In this document: piece by piece, positions 8,243 through 16,308 of the stretch
How the letters are laid out: each line of letters begins with the position of its first letter
Position numbering within the stretch: position 1 is the stretch's first letter
Source: Gammaproteobacteria bacterium
GTDB lineage: Bacteria > Pseudomonadota > Gammaproteobacteria > Pseudomonadales > Azotimanducaceae
Assembly (NCBI GenBank): GCA_026706935.1
Contig: JAPOXV010000026.1
Location: 277,721 to 341,720, forward strand
DNA: 64,000 nt
Direction: 5' to 3'
The notes under the pieces: generated by a model
Database searches by the model: none
Seen by the model: only the letters and a program-made list of their open reading frames with translations
Told to the model about the DNA's origin: nothing
Translations under genes and position numbers: made by a program

Positions 8243-8685
8243 CTATATGTCAAGCAGCTTAATCTTGTTTTAGAGCTACTCGCGAACAGAACGAATCCTG
8301 GTGCTTCGAATCTTGTTAGATACACGGAGCGAGATGCTTCACCTTAGGCTAGGGTATTGAGCGAAACATAAATACGTTGTGCCAAGGTACTCATGTAAGC
8401 GCCGCCCTTCAGGTACCATAAAACGGTCTATTTTCGCCAGATATCGGTGAAGTGCTAGGTACCGCCTAGATCAATTTCATTAATCGTCACGAAAACTCTC
8501 TAACCGTTCGCCACATTTTTCGCCCTTTAAATCGTGAAGTTCCGCTACAACCGAATCTCAAGGACCGACCATTACATCGAGTAGCAAGAATCATCATTTC
8601 GAGAAGCGGGTACCAAGTCTATGACGCACACGTGACGGATCATTGGTTCCGTGAAAACATCGGGTTACGTTGTAGGCAATCAAAG
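8243..8685. other. Gene-free stretch between defence island and conjugation genes
   Basis: No supported gene, repeat or RNA is visible in these 443 bases. In related ICEs the genes following the VirB4/TraC ATPase (TIGR03757, 03756, 03755, TraG-like) would begin here, so the gap marks where the canonical order ends. Confidence 0.5.
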
Positions 8686-11316
8686 CTAGGATAGCTCGTT
8701 CGCAATCACGCGCGCCGCTTCGTATTCGCTACACGAGAGGATGTCCATCAATCGTTTGCGCTCAGCTTTCTCATGTTTTTCGGTCATCGATAACGCCAAC
8801 GACAACGAAGGCGGCACATTTCGAAACATGGTCTGGAATTCGTCGGACAGGACGACGCCTTCAACATATTTTCCGGGTTCCTTTCTCGCAGAAGAGAGTA
8901 ACAGTCGTTGATCTGTCGTTAGCTCTCGAAATCGCGCTAATTGGTCGATCTCATCCTTCGGCATCGCTAAACACAGCCACCATTCGATCATGTTCAGCAT
9001 ACGTCCGCTCTGATCGGGAAAATCTGCAAGATTCTGGGTAGCAATCCAGAACCAGGCCCCGAACTTGCGCCACATCTTGGTGATCTTTACGACGTAATTT
9101 GCCAGCAGTGGATGAGTCAGGATCACGTGTCCTTCATCTGTGACCACGAGGGTTTGGCGGTCACTCTGTTGGTTTCGTTCTACGAGATCATTGATATGTG
9201 ACATGAGAGACAGATACGCCACCGTTAACTGGTCTTCATACCCTACTCTAGCAAGCATCCCAATCTCAAAGATCGTTACGTCCGCGTCCGGCCAATCGTT
9301 ACCAGGTCGATTGAAAAAATGTCCCGCGACGCCGGTCGTAAACAACGCCATCGCGTCTCCCATTTCGCGTGCTCTAAGTCGTCGGTTCTCCGGAAGTTCC
9401 TTGTTTTCGCTGATTCTTTGAAATGCGGCAACGACATCACTGGTGATTGTGTCCCGCCCTTCCTCAATTACGTGACGACCGGCGTCCAGAATGGCGTCAC
9501 GGATCTGCATTCGATCCGCTCGAACGAGCCGTTCCTGTTCGTGCCGATCGCCACCTGTGATCATGATTCGGGCGACAATCTCCATTTCACCGAGAAAGTC
9601 GCGATTCTCATCGGTCGAATAGGCTGAATTCGCGACCTTTGCCGCGTGCAGAAACGGTGGTAATCGCACATTCGAGTCGGGTTGTAACTTGATCTGGTTT
9701 ACGCTCAATCCATGTGCTTTGAAGTGCTCGCCGAGTAGCTCGAACGATCCGCCAGCTTCGACAACGAACAATCTCGGACGATGCCTCGCCATCGCTTGTT
9801 GCAAAAGGTAGACAAGCATCGCGGATTTACCAGCGCCACTCGGACCTAGTACGAGAAGATGAGCGTTCTTCTTTCTGTCTTCCGTCGAGAGAGGATCGAA
9901 AACCATTGGCTCCGCGCCGCGATTGAAGAACACAAGACCAGGATGCCCTTTGCCATGTGAACGACCGTAAACGGGTAGAAGATTCGCGACATCCTGCGCG
10001 AGCATCAACCGTGTACACCGACGCTTTGCATCCAATCCGTGGTCGTAAGCCATCGGCAGATTTCGCAGGTAGCTATCAAGTGCAAGCAAATCGGACTCTT
10101 GAGAAATCGCCCGTAAACCGTTGGCTAACAGCGTCATGCATGCATCCGTCCGATGGGAACGCAACTCATCCAAGTCGCGCCCTTTTATGTAGAGTGCCAA
10201 CGACGTTGGCAGGAGTTTGTTGCCGTGCGCGATTTCCCGCTCGACAACGTCAATTTGTTCACGGGTCACGTCGGCATCCGCCGAATCGCCAACGGCCGCT
10301 TTCTTGACACGCGCGACGTGCTGCAGCACCTCGTGCTGCGTATGAATGACGACCGTCATGGCGAGAATCGATCCAATCGGGAACGAGTCGAAGAGCGTTT
10401 GAATTCGATCGCCATGCCGTCGTTCGCCACTCAAGTGACCAATCTCCGGTACACGACGCAAACCTTGTATCGAGATGATTTGATGAGGTAGGTCATCGAA
10501 GTACCAAATGCCCTTCTCCGCGTCAGAACGCGGTTGCGCGAGTAGAAGATCCTGTCCAACGTCGTAGTCCATCGGTAAAGGATTCGGCGCTTCGGCTGCA
10601 ACATTGAGAAGACTTCTGACGTTCGAATTCGCAACGGATGGCTTTGGGTTAAACCAAGGCAGGAGCCATTCGCGAAATTGCGTCAGATCCAGTTGAACGT
10701 GACCAACGTCAGCGACATCGAGCGCGGTTTGAATACGAACAAGAACCTCCTCAAGCCGCCGTTCTCGATCGGACGGCAATGACAAGGATCCTGTGGCGAC
10801 GCGTTGATACAAGGTTGCCCGAATACGACGAACTTTGCCACGCCACGGCGCGTCAGTGACCGCCTTGTCCACAAACGCCCCTTCTGGCCGTGAAAGACGT
10901 TCCAAGTGCGCATCGAACAGAATGCGAAACGCTTTCGCGTACGGTGTTGCCACTGCTTCAGCATTACCGTAGTCGGCAATAGCTTGCCGTATCGTTGTTA
11001 AGTCGTAGTCGTCCTGTAGATACAACTGAAGCACCCACGGATGCGCTGCATCTTCGGGTATTGCGTCAACGAGCGCAACTTGCAGCGCGTTTCGAACATC
11101 GATCAGGAATGCCTCACTTACCGCTTCAGTACCGATGGGAAACAGCTCAAGCGCGGCGCCAACGCTTATACCGTCATCCAAGACGAAAAACTTTCGATCC
11201 GGAAGGTAAGTCGTCCAAGGCAACAGATCAGTAAACGAAGGCGGTCGCTCATAGCAACGTTGGAATGCTGCCGTCTTAGCAGCGTCGCGACCTTCACGCA
11301 AACGACGGAAGAACAA
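8686..11316 (-). CDS. Conjugative transfer ATPase, TraC/VirB4-like (PFL_4706 family)
   Basis: This 876-residue cytoplasmic ATPase powers pilus assembly and substrate transfer in the type IV secretion system of ICEs. The N-terminal half resembles the family from its first residues (PPSFTDLLPW, DDYDLTTIRQAIADYG). A Walker A motif, GPSGAGKSAM, is near residue 490, and a Walker B-like strand, TLVVTDEGHVI, is near 730. The C-terminal AAA/HerA-type core is complete. Length is normal for the family, and the gene is intact. It follows the TIGR03751 lipoprotein gene by a few bases and is the last gene of the transfer operon in this window, where more genes would normally follow. Confidence 0.93.
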   Translation of the reverse strand: MFFRRLREGRDAAKTAAFQRCYERPPSFTDLLPWTTYLPDRKFFVLDDGISVGAALELFPIGTEAVSEAFLIDVRNALQVALVDAIPEDAAHPWVLQLYLQDDYDLTTIRQAIADYGNAEAVATPYAKAFRILFDAHLERLSRPEGAFVDKAVTDAPWRGKVRRIRATLYQRVATGSLSLPSDRERRLEEVLVRIQTALDVADVGHVQLDLTQFREWLLPWFNPKPSVANSNVRSLLNVAAEAPNPLPMDYDVGQDLLLAQPRSDAEKGIWYFDDLPHQIISIQGLRRVPEIGHLSGERRHGDRIQTLFDSFPIGSILAMTVVIHTQHEVLQHVARVKKAAVGDSADADVTREQIDVVEREIAHGNKLLPTSLALYIKGRDLDELRSHRTDACMTLLANGLRAISQESDLLALDSYLRNLPMAYDHGLDAKRRCTRLMLAQDVANLLPVYGRSHGKGHPGLVFFNRGAEPMVFDPLSTEDRKKNAHLLVLGPSGAGKSAMLVYLLQQAMARHRPRLFVVEAGGSFELLGEHFKAHGLSVNQIKLQPDSNVRLPPFLHAAKVANSAYSTDENRDFLGEMEIVARIMITGGDRHEQERLVRADRMQIRDAILDAGRHVIEEGRDTITSDVVAAFQRISENKELPENRRLRAREMGDAMALFTTGVAGHFFNRPGNDWPDADVTIFEIGMLARVGYEDQLTVAYLSLMSHINDLVERNQQSDRQTLVVTDEGHVILTHPLLANYVVKITKMWRKFGAWFWIATQNLADFPDQSGRMLNMIEWWLCLAMPKDEIDQLARFRELTTDQRLLLSSARKEPGKYVEGVVLSDEFQTMFRNVPPSLSLALSMTEKHEKAERKRLMDILSCSEYEAARVIANELS

Positions 11317-11321
11317 CTGGG

Positions 11322-11675
11322 TTAGTCCTCGGACCAGGTATCACTCGACTCGGGTCGCTCGTATAGTTGGAATGACGTCCAGTAACCTGGAATCCAGAAA
11401 CCGTCTGCTTTCGACCGGTGCGGAAAGACATACATGTGAATGACAGGATTCCGGGTTCGATGCGTCGTAGTGGGTGTTCGCTTCACGCCGCTGACCAGAT
11501 CCTCGCGACGTTGCTGATCCTTAATCGTTGCCGAATGTGGCATCGCATGACGCTGATAGATCTCGATCATGGTTGGTGTTGAATCTGGAACGACGAGCGG
11601 TGATTGCACAGTGCAGCCAGCACACAACGCGCTAATCCACAACCAATGTCGAGCTACTCTCCAACTCGTTGGCAT
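11322..11675 (-). CDS. Conjugal transfer lipoprotein (TIGR03751 family)
   Basis: From the ATG at 11675 the product is a short exported protein with an N-terminal hydrophobic stretch ending in CAGC, a slightly atypical lipobox. Family hallmarks follow: MIEIYQRHAM after the signal region, and RNPVIHMYVFPH followed by IPGYWTSFQLYER near the C-terminus. The role is in the envelope part of the mating-pair apparatus. The start overlaps the end of the preceding TIGR03752 gene by 44 bases. A longer start at 11771 would give a non-signal N-terminus and overlap more, so I prefer 11675. The gene lies in its canonical place between TIGR03752 and TraC. Confidence 0.85.
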   Translation of the reverse strand: MPTSWRVARHWLWISALCAGCTVQSPLVVPDSTPTMIEIYQRHAMPHSATIKDQQRREDLVSGVKRTPTTTHRTRNPVIHMYVFPHRSKADGFWIPGYWTSFQLYERPESSDTWSED

Positions 11676-12891
11676 AGCTGAGACTTCGTCCTTCTTGTTC
11701 GTAGTCGATGTGCAGAGGTCGGTCCACATGGATGGCGACCGATTGATCGGTTGGCACGAAAATGGCGTCAAATTCCTGAGACGCGCGAGACGTCAACCAG
11801 TCAGCAAGTGAGTTACCGGTTGACGCGATGCTCTTCCCCATCACGAATTCGCGAATTTCGCCGCTGATAAACGCTTCTTTGATACCCATCGGATTCTGCT
11901 GAACCGTCGTATTGGCATTGGCGAGTGACTCCGCCGCACTTCTGCTCGCGTTCACCGATAGTTGCGCTAACAACCAGCTTCTCACATTGGTTTTTCGCTC
12001 GCCATTGATGCACGGTACGCCTCGCTCATCCGAGATCCAACCGATACGTTCGCCGCCATGATTGTTTTGACCTAGGGTGCGAATCCGACCGTCTTCAAAC
12101 ACGAAGGTTACGCTCGTTAGCGTACCTGTAACGCAAGCCAGCGCCCAATCGCCGACGACGAAGCCGCTCCAGATCGAACCCTCCAAACCATCGATCGTAA
12201 AACCGTTCGCTGCGAGGTTGTCCGCGCCGGTAACGACTTTAAATGGCAACGGATCTGTAATGCGGTTCTCGACCGGTACGCGTCCAATCAGCGCGGTCAT
12301 CGTCGTCGAGTTAACGAGCGTTGCGTTCTGGGGTATGGTGTAGCGGGGTGTATCGACTGGGTTGTCGTTGACGACCTCGCCAGAGCCAAACTCAGATTCC
12401 ATCGACGCTACCCAATGCCATGTTTTGCGTGGCTGGACAAACGGTTCGTAGCCGAGGAAAGTCGATTCAACACCTTCGTATCCCGTAGCGTGACCTACCC
12501 CATCCATGCGGGACATCAGGCGTGAAAGTTCTGCCGCGAGTTCTTCCTGAGCTGCTTGATGGTTATAAAGTTCCGTGCGTAGACGTTCGCTGATACGTAC
12601 TTCAATAAGGTCGGTCTTCGCTCGCAGCTCTTCGTTTTCGGTGCGAAGCGACTCGTTGGACTGCGCTAGATCATCAATCTCCTGAACCAGCGACGACATC
12701 GTCGCAGTCAGCGTTTTGATGGTGTCTGCAGGGCTATCGGCATCAGGTGCTGGCGTGATCGGTAAGTCGGTCAAGGCAGTACCTCGCGTCGTCGGATCGG
12801 ACTTCCACGGTGCCGACAGGACGAGCATGAGTAAACCAAGGACACTAATACCTAGCACGTAGAGCGCTTTGCGGTTGAGAACAGGCATCAA
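11632..12891 (-). CDS. ICE transfer protein, TraB-like (TIGR03752 / PFL_4705 family)
   Basis: This is a 419-residue membrane-anchored component of the conjugation channel. A transmembrane helix lies at residues 8-27 (ALYVLGISVLGLLMLVL). A coiled-coil segment at about 55-115 carries repeated Asn/Glu/Leu (SLRTENEELRAKTDLIEV), and a periplasmic beta-rich domain follows. This layout is that of the TraB/VirB10-like scaffold of this ICE class. It overlaps the start of the upstream TIGR03749 gene's stop by four bases, showing translational coupling, and its own end overlaps the lipoprotein gene. Confidence 0.9.
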   Translation of the reverse strand: MMPVLNRKALYVLGISVLGLLMLVLSAPWKSDPTTRGTALTDLPITPAPDADSPADTIKTLTATMSSLVQEIDDLAQSNESLRTENEELRAKTDLIEVRISERLRTELYNHQAAQEELAAELSRLMSRMDGVGHATGYEGVESTFLGYEPFVQPRKTWHWVASMESEFGSGEVVNDNPVDTPRYTIPQNATLVNSTTMTALIGRVPVENRITDPLPFKVVTGADNLAANGFTIDGLEGSIWSGFVVGDWALACVTGTLTSVTFVFEDGRIRTLGQNNHGGERIGWISDERGVPCINGERKTNVRSWLLAQLSVNASRSAAESLANANTTVQQNPMGIKEAFISGEIREFVMGKSIASTGNSLADWLTSRASQEFDAIFVPTDQSVAIHVDRPLHIDYEQEGRSLSYANELESSSTLVVD

Positions 12892-13679
12892 AACGTTAAA
12901 TCGGCAATCGCGTCATAGGGACCGACGAGAAACATGACCGTCGAAGCGCCGTGCTTGCCATGCGGCAACAACCTTGTATGTTGAAACGCGGCCGCGTGCC
13001 AGACGCCGCCGATATCCGACGGATCTAGCGCGATCCCGTCGCTGGTCTGATTACTAAGGTCGACGGCAAGTGCCAATAGGCTGTCCGCGCGCCAAGCCGC
13101 AAGCAGACTCGACTCGACGGCGAAGTCGCGATAGAGGCGGTCCTCTGATATCGTGAGCATGGTGCGTTTGAATTGCGACCTGCGAGCCTTCAACCTGTTT
13201 GGCGCGAGCGTTGCTCGCGCAATGTATCGCATAAGCTGGACCGCGGTAAATGAGGGTTCGGAATCCGGCACCGACATCGAGCCGTCCGTTCGTATCAAAA
13301 TCGCCTCTATTCCCGTGCCGTCTGATGTTGCGGACACGTCGAGTAATACGAAACGTCCTGTCTCAGAGCCTTTTAGCGCCACTCGTTGGGTCGCGAACGA
13401 CTGCAACGCGGTTAGATAGACGACACCGTGCACACTTGCGACATCCAGCTTGGCGGTTAGTGCCATCGGCAATCCGATCTCGACGGACTCATCCAAGTGG
13501 ACGCGGACCTCCTGGTTTAAACGTAGCTCAATGGGTATCGGTACTCCTTCGTAGCTGATCGATTTGGTCTGGACGTTTGCTGAACCTGGGCGCCCAGTCT
13601 CGGTCGTGCGAGCTTCGGTCAGCTCAGCGACCAACAGCAACATCATGGTGAGCGCCAGCAGCCAAAGCGACTCTCTCAA
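12888..13679 (-). CDS. ICE transfer protein, TraK-like (TIGR03749 / PFL_4704 family)
   Basis: This is a secreted, probably outer-membrane-associated component of the mating channel. After the signal peptide, the segment SYEGVPIPIELRLNQEVRVH followed by GLPMALTAKLDV matches the family's conserved N-terminal strand region. I choose the TTG at 13679 because it overlaps the upstream TGA (TTGA, four bases). It also gives a clean signal peptide (LRESLWLLALTMMLLLVAEL) ending near TEA. The nominal ATG at 13748 would add a signal-breaking leader and overlap the upstream gene by 73 bases. The gene sits between TIGR03746 and TIGR03752, the canonical order. Confidence 0.88.
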   Translation of the reverse strand: MRESLWLLALTMMLLLVAELTEARTTETGRPGSANVQTKSISYEGVPIPIELRLNQEVRVHLDESVEIGLPMALTAKLDVASVHGVVYLTALQSFATQRVALKGSETGRFVLLDVSATSDGTGIEAILIRTDGSMSVPDSEPSFTAVQLMRYIARATLAPNRLKARRSQFKRTMLTISEDRLYRDFAVESSLLAAWRADSLLALAVDLSNQTSDGIALDPSDIGGVWHAAAFQHTRLLPHGKHGASTVMFLVGPYDAIADLTF

Positions 13680-14311
13680 TCGCCACTTTCCTCCAAGTCC
13701 AACGTCGTTGGACCGGTTGACGCAAAGCCATCCAGCGCAAGTCCCCAAGGATTGGATTCCCGGTCAACGTCGTAGCGGACCACTCGCAACGGGTAGCGAA
13801 TCGTTTTTCGCTTTACCGCCATGCCTTTGACGGTTTCTGACAGCGCCATGTCGACCACCACCACCCACACCCCGTCCTTTAGGATGTTCACGCGTTCTTC
13901 GCTAAAGCCCTGGCCAGGTAGTTCTTGCATACCGCGCTCCCTACCGGCGAGTTCACCGCGTTTCGCTTTAGACTCGAGTTCAGAAATCAGCAATTCACGA
14001 TAGAAAGGTGTTAGGTAGCTGGATAGTGCGTAAATCGCATGGCTGAAATCGGTCGCGCCATCGGTCGGCCAGCGATAGAGCTGCTGAAAGATGTAAACCG
14101 CAAACGCATACACGTTTGCCGGTGAAGGATCGTTAGGTTGAACCTTTGCACCCGATTTCAGATCCGGTGGGATGTGAATCGTGAGATCAGACGGAACTCG
14201 CACTAATCCAATTGCCAACACTAGGATCAAAAACGCCTCGATACCGACCACGCACCATAAGGTGCGGACGTTGGAATAGGCGTTCTCTAAAACGTGCCGA
14301 TACCGCGACAA
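13676..14311 (-). CDS. ICE transfer protein, TraE/VirB8-like (TIGR03746 / PFL_4703 family)
   Basis: This 211-residue inner-membrane protein has one transmembrane helix at about 18-38 (TLWCVVGIEAFLILVLAIGL) and a periplasmic domain carrying the family signature VYAFAVYIFQQLYRWPTDG. A conserved stretch, SSYLTPFYRELL, follows. The equivalent in other systems bridges the inner-membrane and periplasmic rings of the type IV channel. It is followed by the TTG-started TIGR03749 gene with a four-base overlap and preceded two bases after the TIGR03750 stop, so the genes are tightly coupled. Confidence 0.9.
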   Translation of the reverse strand: MSRYRHVLENAYSNVRTLWCVVGIEAFLILVLAIGLVRVPSDLTIHIPPDLKSGAKVQPNDPSPANVYAFAVYIFQQLYRWPTDGATDFSHAIYALSSYLTPFYRELLISELESKAKRGELAGRERGMQELPGQGFSEERVNILKDGVWVVVVDMALSETVKGMAVKRKTIRYPLRVVRYDVDRESNPWGLALDGFASTGPTTLDLEESGD

Positions 14312-14312
14312 C

Positions 14313-14663
14313 CTAAGTGCGACCGAGATCCCATACGCCGCTTCGCATCACGAAGGGTGACTTGATCAAATGGCGACGGGCAAGCCAGAGATGAAGCGCC
14401 AGTTGGTAATAGCCGTGTGGTCGATTTGCTTTCACTCGACGAAAGATCGAAGACGTTACGATCACGCTTAATACGACCATGATGCCGCCCACGCCGAACC
14501 CCATGGTGACCGAACCGAGCAGTCCTGCAACGATGAGGCAAATGGGCAGCCAGATGACAACGGCTCCCACTGTCATGACAGTGAGTTCGGAAAGCGAACA
14601 GCCTTTAAAGATCGCAGGCTCCTCATTCAAACGCTCGGTGACCAGAACCTCAGATTGCGTCAT
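14313..14663 (-). CDS. Conjugal transfer membrane protein (TIGR03750 family, DUF3487)
   Basis: This is a 116-residue membrane protein. MTQSEVLVTERLNEEPAIFK leads into the family's GCSLSEL motif. Two adjacent transmembrane helices lie at about 35-75, then RVKANRPHGYYQLALHLWLA, the hallmark C-terminal motif. I start at the ATG at 14663: the longer frame to 14891 reads through the TIGR03745 gene in another register and its first 76 residues are arginine/cysteine noise. The protein belongs to the inner-membrane assembly of the pilus. Confidence 0.88.
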   Translation of the reverse strand: MTQSEVLVTERLNEEPAIFKGCSLSELTVMTVGAVVIWLPICLIVAGLLGSVTMGFGVGGIMVVLSVIVTSSIFRRVKANRPHGYYQLALHLWLARRHLIKSPFVMRSGVWDLGRT

Positions 14664-14665
14664 GG

Positions 14666-14971
14666 TTAGAAGACACCCGCGGCTTCGGTGAGAAGATAGC
14701 TCGCGAATATCAAGATGGTTGCCCCGACGACACCGAAGATACCTACTTCCGCCCATTCGGCACGACCTTGCCGCGCCTCGTTGAACTTCGCAAAGCCGAT
14801 GTACGCAACCCAGATAAACCCGACGGTGGCGACGGTAAGTCCTAAGACGGCAGCACCGTCCTTGATGTAACCCGCAATCAAGGCGATCCAATCACCCGAC
14901 GCAGGTGCCGTACTTGGGGCGACTTGGGTGGGCAATTCGGCCCACCAGCCGCTCAAATCAGTCCATTTCAT
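14666..14971 (-). CDS. ICE membrane protein (TIGR03745 / PFL_4702 family)
   Basis: This 101-residue protein has a polar N-terminus and two transmembrane helices (about 40-58 and 76-95) with a short basic loop, KFNEARQGRAEWAE, between them. This is the pattern of the pilin-like or TraA-like small membrane protein of this ICE class. The loop motif WAEVGIFGVVGA is typical of the family. It is followed three bases on by TIGR03750. Confidence 0.87.
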   Translation of the reverse strand: MKWTDLSGWWAELPTQVAPSTAPASGDWIALIAGYIKDGAAVLGLTVATVGFIWVAYIGFAKFNEARQGRAEWAEVGIFGVVGATILIFASYLLTEAAGVF

Positions 14972-14995
14972 ACTTTTCTCATTGATGGGGATTGA

Positions 14996-15226
14996 TTAGC
15001 GAATGTAGAAACCCAGCACCAGCAACACGATGCTGGCGCGTAACACGTTCCAAACCAGATCAAAGAAACTCAAGCTACCGTCTAGCCAGGCTTTGAACGT
15101 ACCGAATGTAATCCAGGTGACCCATAGAAATGCAAGTGTCAGCGCGACCCCTGCGATCGCAAGGAGCAGCGTATCCGGTGTGACCCCGGCGCCCTCCTCG
15201 AATGCAAGTCGTTGTCGCGTGTTCAC
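14996..15226 (-). CDS. ICE protein (TIGR03758 / PFL_4701 family)
   Basis: This is a 76-residue membrane protein with two hydrophobic segments (about 20-40 and 56-74) flanking a short polar loop with a conserved Asp-Gly-Ser (WLDGSLSFFDLVWNVLRA). The N-terminal GAGV near residue 12 and the loop identify the family. It overlaps the RAQPRD gene's stop by four bases (ATGA). Confidence 0.87.
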   Translation of the reverse strand: MNTRQRLAFEEGAGVTPDTLLLAIAGVALTLAFLWVTWITFGTFKAWLDGSLSFFDLVWNVLRASIVLLVLGFYIR

Positions 15227-15552
15227 TGGTGGTAATCGCCCTGCAACGGTTCAAACGTACGCGGCGTAAATTCGGTGTCATTGAGGAATGTTTCTACGCC
15301 TGACTTCACCTCGTCGAGATCTCGTCGCAACCAGTCGTAACGAAAGCGCACTCGGTCGTGGATTTCACTTTCGCGTTCCGCTCGAGCGATCAGCGGCTCG
15401 AGGCGATCAAGCTCCTCGACGAGACGTGTCAATGTGGCTCTTTCCGTGTCGCGGTCCGCTTGCATCGTAAACGCTGCAAGTACAAGTGCGATCGCTAGCG
15501 CGACATGAGTTACAAAACTGTGTTTATGTCCATATCTCATGCGCCCAATCAT
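15223..15552 (-). CDS. RAQPRD-family ICE protein (TIGR01690)
   Basis: This is a 109-residue secreted protein. A signal peptide (HVALAIALVLAAFTMQA) precedes a helical mature part. The family motif RFRYDWLRRDLDEVKSGVE is followed by the end motif PLQGDYH. Its role in mating is not known in detail; it always lies between TIGR03747 and TIGR03758, as here. The start ATG at 15552 or another four codons downstream would serve equally. Confidence 0.88.
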   Translation of the reverse strand: MIGRMRYGHKHSFVTHVALAIALVLAAFTMQADRDTERATLTRLVEELDRLEPLIARAERESEIHDRVRFRYDWLRRDLDEVKSGVETFLNDTEFTPRTFEPLQGDYHQ

Positions 15553-15642
15553 CTATCCGATCGCGTCTTAGGTCGTGAAAAACCAATTCATCGACGGTCG
15601 AGGTTTTTAGACGTTAAGGCGATCACACCCGTCTGAGTGGAA

Positions 15643-16230
15643 TCAGACGTATTTCTTGAATCGGCTGATCGTCATGCCGACAAGGACGGGGATCACAATC
15701 ACCAGCAATCCGTAAGCCCACCTGACATCGAGCGTTACTGGTGCAACGAGATACACCAAACTCACCCACATGCAGATTGGTTTTATGGAGCGTTTCGCGA
15801 CGTGGTATATACGGGCGCTTTCGATACCCGCACCCGCTTTCCGAACTTCGCGGCGAACCCAGCCGTCGAGTCCGACGACGATGCAACCGATCAAAATGAT
15901 CGGCAGCGAAGCAAGCAGTGAAAGCACACGCAGCGAGAAGATCTCGGCGGTAGGCAGCATGCGATCGACGCTCGCATACAACTGTGAGTGGAATCGCCCC
16001 AGGAACGGACTCTCGATTGGCGACGCATTTCTCAGTCGCCTATGAAGTTGTCGAACGTGGACCTTAAGCCGTTCTGCGGTCTGTCGAGGATCGACGAGTA
16101 GAAACGGTTGATCAAACGTCGTGTCGAAAACGTGCCACTCCGCGAGCACGCGATTCGCACTCGGTTTCAACCCCAGCACTTCAGGGATCGCGTGTGATAA
16201 CGCGAGTTCTACGAGGAGCGCAACGACCAA
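15643..16230 (-). CDS. ICE membrane protein (TIGR03747 / PFL_4697 family), start unclear
   Basis: Transmembrane segments near the N-terminus and three more in the C-terminal half (for example LRVLSLLASLPIILIGCIVVGL), with DGWVRREVRKAGAGIESARIYH between, identify the family. The first usable start is the TTG at 16230. The same frame is open upstream, however, and encodes DQSLSWVAQVLLSPLRLLFF, which looks like the family's real N-terminus. That extension reaches back to the TraD stop (TAA, 16309-16311) without any ATG, GTG or TTG, and it is in the same frame as TraD. The gene may use a rare start (for example CTG) or depend on readthrough or coupling from traD. Confidence 0.83.
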   Translation of the reverse strand: MVVALLVELALSHAIPEVLGLKPSANRVLAEWHVFDTTFDQPFLLVDPRQTAERLKVHVRQLHRRLRNASPIESPFLGRFHSQLYASVDRMLPTAEIFSLRVLSLLASLPIILIGCIVVGLDGWVRREVRKAGAGIESARIYHVAKRSIKPICMWVSLVYLVAPVTLDVRWAYGLLVIVIPVLVGMTISRFKKYV

Positions 16231-16308
16231 CGCTATGACCGTAAAAAACAGCAGCCGCAGAGGACTGAGTAGGACCTGCGCGACCCAACTGAGCGATTGA
16301 TCTACGGT